The notes under the pieces: model-generated
What the model saw: the letters and a program-made list of their open reading frames with translations, nothing else
Told to the model about the DNA's origin: nothing
Database searches by the model: none
Assembly: GCA_038240295.1 (NCBI GenBank)
Contig: JBBSDW010000119.1
Coordinates: 1-10,305 of the forward strand
Direction: 5' to 3'
DNA: 10,305 nt
DNA from: JABDDM01 sp038240295
GTDB taxonomy: Bacteria; Bacteroidota; Ignavibacteria; Palsa-1295
Translations under genes and position numbers: made by a program
In this document: positions 4,668 to 10,305 of the stretch, piece after piece
How the letters are laid out: the number at the start of each line of letters is the position of its first letter
Position numbering within the stretch: position 1 is the stretch's first letter

Positions 4668-7600
4668 TTACTCGATCACGAATGGCTTCGAGGATGTTCC
4701 CGAGCTCGAAGTCATTCTGAGCAGATATTCGCCTTTTGCAAGCGATCCGATATTGAACGAGTGAGTGAGCTTGCCGCTCATGCTTGACGACTGGTTCTCG
4801 GTCATGAGCGTCCGTCCCAAGATATCAATGACTTCGAATCGGAATTGCTCCGATGGATATCCTTCGAGTTCGATCGTTAGCCGATCGTGCGCAGGATTAG
4901 GATAGAGGCTCACGAGCTGATACGCATTGGGCGAAGCAGCGACCGCTGCGGCAGTCTTGGTGATCTGAAAATCGTAGTCCGTGAACATTCCAAAATCGGG
5001 CTGCAAGGTGGTGAGCACTTTGCCGGTTCTGGAAGATTGACGCAGCCTCAGATATCCACTGCCCTGACTCGGGTTATTCCAAAAGCTTAATCCATCTGCG
5101 CTATCCGGATCGTCGTGAAGCGTCAGGGTATAACAGCCAGCTGGCAGCGCCAGTGAGTCGAAATAGATCGTGTTCGCCGTGCCGGTATCGAGCCGAGCAA
5201 AAACGATATTACCAGCAAGGTCTCGAACCTCGTAGGAATTCTCCTGTGGAAAATTATTCGCCTTGTAATTGATCACGATCGCGCCCTGATAGGTAGGAGG
5301 TTGATTGTACGCCGACGAGTAATGATTGTCGTGATCGTATTCGTCCGTGCCTCCGTTCGGTGCTGAAATATCGACGTGAAATTGGCCGGTGAGCTTGCTC
5401 GTCCAGAATCCAAGCGAATCGACAGGAAGCATGACCGACTCCGTGTCAAGGAAATTGAGGCTTCCCGCCCAATCAAAGATCCGGTGCGGGCCACCGTCAA
5501 CATAGTACTCGAGCTTCAGCGATTTAAGCGGCGTTGATCCGTTATTGCGAATGACAACGATCGGAAAATCGCAAGCCGGATTGATCCTTCCGAATGCAAT
5601 GTGATCCGACGGGCGCTCGATCTCAATGATGCCCGCATTGAGTGCAAAGTTTGGCGCGCTGTAGGAAACAAGCTGGTGTGATGGGTCGTACCTCGAATCG
5701 CCAACTTGATAATTGCTCATGTCGATGCGATAGGAGAACGTCGAAGCGAGCCCAGGAGTGATCGTACCGGTAAGTTCATGCTCCGTCTCAAGGGTTGGAG
5801 CGCCCGGGCACCAGCCAGAACGATTGTAGATCCAGGTGCCCCCTTGCGGATAGAGGGGATTCGTTGAACAGATCTTATAAACATCCCACGAATAGGTCTT
5901 CTTGTCGATCGTCACGCTATGCGTTCTCGGCACGAATTCGCCTTCCTGGCCGTGACCGGTGATCATCGAGCGAAGCTTGAACATTTTCGCGGCGGCGTCA
6001 ACCATCACGACTCGCGGCTCGTAACGCAAGCCCGATTGAATATTGCCGTATGGCTCTTCGGTCATTGGCCAGATCTGCTGGATGTCAAGCACAGTGCGGG
6101 CTGGCGTGCCTTTGATAAAAAGGAATCTGACATCGAATTCCTCTTGACCCGAACCGCGCTCCATCGAGAATTTTTTTAGTCCATGCAGGATCGGCAAGTA
6201 ATCGGTCGCATCGAATTCCCAGAGTCTGCCATCTTTCCCGAGATCGAGCCCAATGCCATAGGGCGTAACGAAGGACATGATTTCAAATTTCTGCGGCCAC
6301 TTCTGATAGTAGGGCAGGGAAATAATGCGTGTTGTATCTTCAGCATGCACGAGTGTTTTCGAAAGCACGCTTCCGGTCTCGCTTCTTGTATAACTTGTGT
6401 CGGCTTCCCACCGATAGATCGTGTCGATCGTGGCAACAGAATCGTTGCGTACAATCTTAAAATGCGAGATCGAATGCGCATGATCGACCAATGTATCGAA
6501 GCCATAAACTGTCACAATGCTCGGCTTAATCGAGGTGTCGAGCGATTGAATCAAAGTGATGTTCGGCCGCAATGTCGAAGTAGCAAAATTTGTGAACACC
6601 TCATTGCCATGAATCGGCCGCCAGACTGGGCTGCCAATGAGTGTGCTCGTCGCATGGTTCGCCGATGAATCATGCAGTGTTATGCCGGAGCCTTCGTTGA
6701 GTTTGTAGTAAGCTAACAGGTTTGCGAAGTTGGGGTCGGAAGGGCTTACGCCGGTACGCATGATGGACTGGATCGCATTGGAGTCGAGCGCTTTGTTCCA
6801 TAGTGTGAACCGACTCACGTCACCGAAATAGCTTAGCGTCGATGTAAGGGAAGTACCAAGATTGAGTCTTGTCACAACGATCGGGCGATGCTTGCCCGTG
6901 TCGCTCTTAAAAAGCGAACCGTTGAGATAGATCGACATCCGGCCAGTCGCGACATTCTTCGTAAACGCCCAGTGATTCCACTGACCCGCGAAATTCGCTT
7001 TAACGGCAGTGTTCTGAATGCGGTCGTATCCGCTCGCTCCATCGCCGCAATCCCAGTAGACGTTGTTATCGCTCCATGGCAGATGCACATTGATCGAGCG
7101 ATTGTTTCGCGAGTCGGTCCCTTCGACGAGTGCCGAATTCGCTGGCAGGACGGTCGAGTCTCCTTTGGTCCAGCACGTGATCGTGATCTCATTTGTGATC
7201 GACGAAAAATTTGTGGGCGCTATTTGAATGCCTTCATAGCCACCGAAACTTAACGCCGAATCCGAGGTGAAGAAGGTAAGCGATGCCGCAAAACCAACAT
7301 CGGATGCGCGCACTTCTGCGTCAGCTGCAAGTACAAAGTTCGTTACGCCGAGATCGATCTCAAGATTCGACGTCCCGTCCCAAACAAAAAGTTTGAAAAA
7401 GTAAAAGTTCGAATCGTTAAGGGATGACGCATAGACATTCGTCCATCCGGTAGCTTCTGTGTGTTGATCGAGTGGAGCAGCGGCCGAAGTGAGCCGTACG
7501 CGCACAAGCGAACGTCGATTGCCCGCAGGCGGAATCACAAAATCGAAATGCAATCCCTGGATCGGTCCTTTCTTCATTCCCGCTGCGGTCAGTTCGCTCG

Positions 7601-8126
7601 CATGGATGATCATAAGCGTGCGGGCCGCTCGTTTCGAACTGGTAAAGGGAAAGGGAATTTGCGAGGCACCAGAGTTTATCTTGAAACGTGGCAGCGCTGC
7701 CGCGTTAGCATAGGTTGCCTGCTGGTCAACTCTTCGAAATGTAGTCGAAGTCGGTTGCGAGGTGAACGGGAAATTTTTTCCGCTCGGGTAATTCGAGACC
7801 ACGGCCGATGCCTGCAACTGCTTGATAGAATCCGTACGTGCGGAGTCGGTGATATAGCTCTCGCAGTTGTAATCCCACTGACCGCAACCCTGCTCGGTTT
7901 TCGTGCCGTTCGAGACGAGTGCGTGATGACAGCGCATACGGTACTGCATGATCACCCGCTCGAAACTCGTGCCATCATCTGGTGGGAAAACATACGAGCC
8001 GGTACGCGAAAGCGAATCGTAGGTCAGTGTCTGAACAACGACAGTGTCTTGCGCGCGAACAGTTCGACTAATGAAAAGCGCAGCAAGAAACAGTAATGCG
8101 AAGCTTAGCGGTCGGCGTAGGATCAT
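4668..8126 (-). CDS. Secreted peptide-N-glycosidase F-like protein with nested adhesin-like and LamG modules and a T9SS sorting domain
   Basis: A 1152-residue secreted protein. The start is ATG 8126, which gives MILRR, a hydrophobic run and VRAQ/D cleavage near residue 26; the upstream TTG at 8177 would bury this signal. Residues 43-93 match the start of PNGase F, including CGQWDYNC with Asp85 at the place of catalytic Asp60. An adhesin-like module (about 138-283; ASELTAAGMKKG, FVWDGTSNLEIDL) and a LamG jellyroll (about 288-483) follow. PNGase F then resumes with SFVTPYGIG (618-626) and WEFDATDY (636-643), continues to GEFVPRTHSV (Glu730 at catalytic Glu206), and ends with Cys753 and GWCPG (771-775). 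A CARDB-like region (about 825-945) and the T9SS type A domain (LYPNP 1074-1078 to the end) close it. The family removes N-glycans by hydrolysing the glycan-Asn amide; activity here is inferred. The site of exposure is outside the cell or on its surface. Confidence 0.85.
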   Translation of the reverse strand: MILRRPLSFALLFLAALFISRTVRAQDTVVVQTLTYDSLSRTGSYVFPPDDGTSFERVIMQYRMRCHHALVSNGTKTEQGCGQWDYNCESYITDSARTDSIKQLQASAVVSNYPSGKNFPFTSQPTSTTFRRVDQQATYANAAALPRFKINSGASQIPFPFTSSKRAARTLMIIHASELTAAGMKKGPIQGLHFDFVIPPAGNRRSLVRVRLTSAAAPLDQHTEATGWTNVYASSLNDSNFYFFKLFVWDGTSNLEIDLGVTNFVLAADAEVRASDVGFAASLTFFTSDSALSFGGYEGIQIAPTNFSSITNEITITCWTKGDSTVLPANSALVEGTDSRNNRSINVHLPWSDNNVYWDCGDGASGYDRIQNTAVKANFAGQWNHWAFTKNVATGRMSIYLNGSLFKSDTGKHRPIVVTRLNLGTSLTSTLSYFGDVSRFTLWNKALDSNAIQSIMRTGVSPSDPNFANLLAYYKLNEGSGITLHDSSANHATSTLIGSPVWRPIHGNEVFTNFATSTLRPNITLIQSLDTSIKPSIVTVYGFDTLVDHAHSISHFKIVRNDSVATIDTIYRWEADTSYTRSETGSVLSKTLVHAEDTTRIISLPYYQKWPQKFEIMSFVTPYGIGLDLGKDGRLWEFDATDYLPILHGLKKFSMERGSGQEEFDVRFLFIKGTPARTVLDIQQIWPMTEEPYGNIQSGLRYEPRVVMVDAAAKMFKLRSMITGHGQEGEFVPRTHSVTIDKKTYSWDVYKICSTNPLYPQGGTWIYNRSGWCPGAPTLETEHELTGTITPGLASTFSYRIDMSNYQVGDSRYDPSHQLVSYSAPNFALNAGIIEIERPSDHIAFGRINPACDFPIVVIRNNGSTPLKSLKLEYYVDGGPHRIFDWAGSLNFLDTESVMLPVDSLGFWTSKLTGQFHVDISAPNGGTDEYDHDNHYSSAYNQPPTYQGAIVINYKANNFPQENSYEVRDLAGNIVFARLDTGTANTIYFDSLALPAGCYTLTLHDDPDSADGLSFWNNPSQGSGYLRLRQSSRTGKVLTTLQPDFGMFTDYDFQITKTAAAVAASPNAYQLVSLYPNPAHDRLTIELEGYPSEQFRFEVIDILGRTLMTENQSSSMSGKLTHSFNIGSLAKGEYLLRMTSSSGTSSKPFVIE

Positions 8127-8207
8127 GATCTCAAGTTTTCGAATGACACAACGTGATTTGAACAACGGAGGAATCAAAGGGTTGCAACTAGGCGCTATTG
8201 ACCCAAA

Positions 8208-9002
8208 TCAGGAAAGCGAGACGAATTCTTCTTCTGTTAGTTCGATCTCCGCTGCGGCAAGATTCTCGTCGAGATGCGCGAGCGATAACGTGCCAGGAAT
8301 AGGTAGCATGACAGGTGAGCGCTTTAGCAACCAGGCGATCGCGATCTGCTGAACGGTCGCATTGTGCGCCTCCGCTACCTTTGTGATCCGTGCCTCCTGA
8401 AGATCGATCCTCCCATGCCCGAGCGGGAAGAAGGGAAGGAACGCAATGTCATTTGCTTCGCAATAATCAAGCACGGCTTCGTGCTTACGCGTCTGAATGT
8501 TATAATCGTTTTGAACCGAAGCGATCTCTAGGATCGATCGCGCCGCTTCGATTTGTTCGACCGTGACCTCGGATAGTCCGATATACCGGATCTTGCCTGC
8601 ATCTTTCATCTCTTTGAGAAACGTGATCGTCGTCTTAAGTGGCGTATTCGGATCGACGCGGTGCAATTGATAGAGATCAATGCAAGATAATCTTAATCGG
8701 TCGAGACTCCCTTCGATCGCCTTCCGTAAATACTCGGGCGTTCCATTCACTGTCCCATTTCCGCCCGGTACCATTCCGACTTTTGTCGCGATCACAACGC
8801 CTGGTTTATACGGCGCAAGCGCTTCCCCGATGACGGTCTCACTTACGAGCTTACCATAGTAATCTGCGGTGTCGATGAGCTGCACACCGCGTTGCACGGC
8901 ACCGATAAGGAGCGCTCGCGCTTCTTGATTTTCACGAATCCGATTCGTGCCAAGCCCGATGCGGTTGACAATAAGGTCGCCGCCGATGGTGATCGTCTGC
9001 AT
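8208..9002 (-). CDS. Aldo-keto reductase, PdxI/YdbC-like (possible pyridoxal reductase)
   Basis: A 264-residue NADPH-dependent oxidoreductase. The catalytic tetrad is complete: Asp44 and Tyr49 in LIDTADYYG, Lys74 in IATKVG, and His114 in LYQLHRVD. The C-terminal cofactor loop is LPIPGTLSLAHLDENLAA (233-250). Closest in memory is E. coli PdxI (YdbC), an NADPH-dependent pyridoxal reductase. The shared parts are VQNDYNI, AFLPFFPLG and the QIAIAWLLKRSP segment. That enzyme has Asn where this one has the usual His, so the substrate may differ. ATG 9002 is chosen over the TTG at 9026 because GTGAGG precedes it and because it starts at the family's N-terminus. That ribosome site contains the stop codon of the upstream cytochrome gene, with 5 nt between stop and start, so the two are translationally coupled. 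No terminator is visible after it. Confidence 0.88.
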   Translation of the reverse strand: MQTITIGGDLIVNRIGLGTNRIRENQEARALLIGAVQRGVQLIDTADYYGKLVSETVIGEALAPYKPGVVIATKVGMVPGGNGTVNGTPEYLRKAIEGSLDRLRLSCIDLYQLHRVDPNTPLKTTITFLKEMKDAGKIRYIGLSEVTVEQIEAARSILEIASVQNDYNIQTRKHEAVLDYCEANDIAFLPFFPLGHGRIDLQEARITKVAEAHNATVQQIAIAWLLKRSPVMLPIPGTLSLAHLDENLAAAEIELTEEEFVSLS

Positions 9003-9007
9003 CGGCC

Positions 9008-9520
9008 TCACTCTGTTGTGTGGCAATTGCCGCAGCCGAAGCCTGTGTGCGTTGCAGGATCGAACTGTGCCATGTGCAGCATCGAAGCCATTTCGGGCTT
9101 TACAGTTTGTGCCATGAATCCGAAGATCTTCGGTTTATCGTTCATCAGTGCTTTAAATCCGTCGGCGTTATTTGGAAGTTTATAGAGTTTTGGATTCGGC
9201 ATTGTGAATGTCCCATCTTTTGCGCCGTCGCCATGACACGTCATGCAGTTGATCTTGCCATATTGATTTGGATCGAATCCAGCAAACTCCGCGCGCATTT
9301 TCGGCATCACGACTTGCTTCATGAATTGTAAGCGCTGATCGTGGTCCATGTCTGCCCAATTCATCGAAGTGTCGACCATCGCTTGGACTCCGGGCGGCTT
9401 AAGGTTGTCCCTGCCGCCCATGCCGTGCTGGTCGGGACGTGGGGTGCAACTAAGCGCAAAGCCGATCGAACTGAAAAAGAGGATACTGAGAAAAACTCGT
9501 GAGAAGGTAAAAGGCTTCAT
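9008..9520 (-). CDS. Diheme c-type cytochrome lipoprotein
   Basis: A 170-residue exported protein. ATG 9520 gives MKPFTFSR, a hydrophobic run (9-22) and lipobox ALSC with lipidated Cys25, so it should be membrane-anchored on the periplasmic side. The ATG-less extension up to 9595 would overlap the putative promoter. Two heme c motifs are present, CMTCH (92-96) in NCMTCHGDGAKDG and CGNCH (163-167) only three residues from the C-terminus. Several Met residues (66, 72, 75, 107, 136, 144, 147, 150) could serve as distal ligands. The text between the motifs (FTMPNPKLYKLP, GFMAQTVKPEMASML) is typical of small uncharacterised cytochromes. Its function is presumably electron transfer; the partner is unknown. 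It is coupled to the aldo-keto reductase, although that enzyme is cytoplasmic, so a direct redox link is not obvious. Confidence 0.85.
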   Translation of the reverse strand: MKPFTFSRVFLSILFFSSIGFALSCTPRPDQHGMGGRDNLKPPGVQAMVDTSMNWADMDHDQRLQFMKQVVMPKMRAEFAGFDPNQYGKINCMTCHGDGAKDGTFTMPNPKLYKLPNNADGFKALMNDKPKIFGFMAQTVKPEMASMLHMAQFDPATHTGFGCGNCHTTE

Positions 9521-9562
9521 GGTGTCGTGGCAAATCGAAAATCCTGCTGACGATACATTCCT

Positions 9563-9605
9563 GTCCCAACAAATATAACTGCCCGCAAGCCTCACCGCGA
9601 AGAAA
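9563..9605 (-). promoter_or_regulatory. Candidate Bacteroidota-type promoter for the cytochrome-reductase pair
   Basis: On the minus strand TATATTTG (9577 down to 9570) matches the TAnnTTTG box of the Bacteroidota housekeeping sigma factor exactly. The upstream TTTG element is imperfect: TTCG about 21 nt before it. Transcription would start near 9563, leaving a leader of about 43 nt before ATG 9520. The box lies between the EIIA-type gene and the cytochrome, where a promoter is expected. Confidence 0.4.
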
Positions 9606-9607
9606 AA

Positions 9608-10305
9608 TTACCGCACCTTTGCATCAAGTTGTTCGAAACGTTCGATCATTTCGAACGCATCGATGGACGTCGTGCACGCGCTGATCTCTCGTACGGACGT
9701 TTCGTCGGCAAAGAGCGTAGCGGTGGCGGCGAGGAATTTCAGGTGGTTGGTTCTGCCGATCTCGGGGGAGATGAACAGCAGGACGATGAAGGCTTTTTTG
9801 TCGCGGCCGAGCGAGTTGATCCCCTCGGGAAACAGCGCCATAACGGCGCGAAGATCGGTGATCTCCTCGACACCCGAAGCATGGGGAATGGCGATACCGG
9901 TTTCGAGAAATGTGCTCATAAGGCGTTCGCGCTTGATGACTGCATCGAGGAGTTTCGCGCGATGCGGAGCGAGGGTCGGATAGACCCTTACCATGTGGTC
10001 CATCAGTATTGCAAGCGATTGTTCGACCGTCGTCACCCCTCTGATCGAGGCAAGAATATTTTCAGCTTGGACGTACTGACTGAAGTGGAATTCGCTTTTT
10101 TGAACGAGAGCCGGTATTCGCTCTTCCTCCACATCCTTTAAAGGAAAGACATGGACCGCTATCTCGCCGATGGACTTCAAAAGTTTGCTCACAACCGAAT
10201 GAGCAAACAACCTCTCCCACCAGGAGCGTTGTGTGCTGCCAAGAAGGATGTGTGTGACTCCTTCTTCCGCTGCAAACTCCTGAAGTGCTCGTGCCACATC
10301 ACTGG
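9608..10305 (-). CDS. KdpD-like USP domain fused to PTS EIIA (fructose/Ntr-type) domain, 5' end outside the window
   Basis: The frame stays open to the window edge (SDV precedes VARALQEF), so only the C-terminal 232 residues or so are seen; numbering here is from the GTG at 10297. Residues 1-53 are the end of a universal-stress domain of the KdpD type: EEGVTHILLGSTQRSWWERL, then SVVSKLLKSIGEIAVHVF. After a linker comes a PTS EIIA type-2 domain (about 78-225). It carries the phosphorylatable His139 in ETGIAIPHASG and the second conserved His185 in NHLKFLAATATLFAD. EIIA domains of this type accept phosphate from HPr/NPr; stand-alone EIIA-Ntr (PtsN) is regulatory and in E. coli binds KdpD. A likely whole protein is KdpD N-domain - USP - EIIA without a kinase. 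A transporter with USP and EIIA tails is the alternative. Stop TAA at 9608-9610. Confidence 0.8.
   Translation of the reverse strand, partial: SDVARALQEFAAEEGVTHILLGSTQRSWWERLFAHSVVSKLLKSIGEIAVHVFPLKDVEEERIPALVQKSEFHFSQYVQAENILASIRGVTTVEQSLAILMDHMVRVYPTLAPHRAKLLDAVIKRERLMSTFLETGIAIPHASGVEEITDLRAVMALFPEGINSLGRDKKAFIVLLFISPEIGRTNHLKFLAATATLFADETSVREISACTTSIDAFEMIERFEQLDAKVR

Noticed and set aside
7461..8096. A 211-codon plus-strand open frame opposite the PNGase F-like gene, with similar long antisense frames at 9629-10141, 1162-1683 and 3874-4416
   Set aside because: They lie wholly or largely opposite genes or gene remnants with clear family signatures. Their own products show no motif, domain or signal, so they are by-products of codon bias on the other strand.
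8127..8207. Promoter for the PNGase F-like gene in the 81-nt gap after the aldo-keto reductase
   Set aside because: No convincing TAnnTTTG or -10/-35 pair was found; the GTTGCAAC palindrome there is only 8 bp.

Overview
The window looks like a chromosomal accessory stretch from a member of the Bacteroidota/Chlorobiota/Ignavibacteriota/Kapabacteria assemblage. The main reason is the large secreted protein at 4668-8126, which ends in a type IX secretion system (T9SS) type A sorting domain; T9SS is confined to that group. Short lipoproteins, weak Shine-Dalgarno sequences, mid-range GC and one TAnnTTTG-type promoter box agree with this. Species cannot be fixed from the sequence.

Layout. Positions 1-860 are a decayed margin. 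It holds a DUF2442 gene stopped by TGA where the family has a conserved Trp (35-301), an antitoxin-like gene stopped by TAG (377-604), and a 15-residue scrap resembling the start of a PIN-domain toxin on the other strand (639-686). A strong hairpin terminator (827-858) closes it. Positions 899-2826 hold an apparently intact operon: a small ArsR-type repressor with a 22-bp palindrome directly before its start codon, an SRPBCC/AHSA1 protein, a two-domain DUF1801-YdeI/OmdA protein, and a separate single-domain DUF1801 (frataxin-like fold) protein. Positions 2940-4640 hold three tandem lipoprotein genes. The first is intact, the second has a one-base frameshift in its signal peptide, and the third has two frameshifts, one explained exactly by an 11-bp tandem duplication.

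From 4640 to the end everything is on the minus strand. Reading from the right these are: the C-terminal part of a protein with a KdpD-like universal-stress (USP) domain fused to a PTS EIIA domain (running off the window); a diheme c-type cytochrome lipoprotein; a PdxI/YdbC-like aldo-keto reductase coupled to it (5-nt gap); and a 1152-residue peptide-N-glycosidase F relative. In the last protein the catalytic domain is split by an adhesin-like module and a LamG module.

The strongest points for a second look are: the nested architecture of the PNGase F relative with its catalytic Asp and Glu retained; the USP-EIIA fusion, which matches the known EIIA-Ntr/KdpD interaction; the abutting operator-like palindrome; and the clustering of disabling lesions in the left 4.6 kb against none seen in the right half. 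I saw no CRISPR array, tRNA, rRNA, insertion sequence or integrase.
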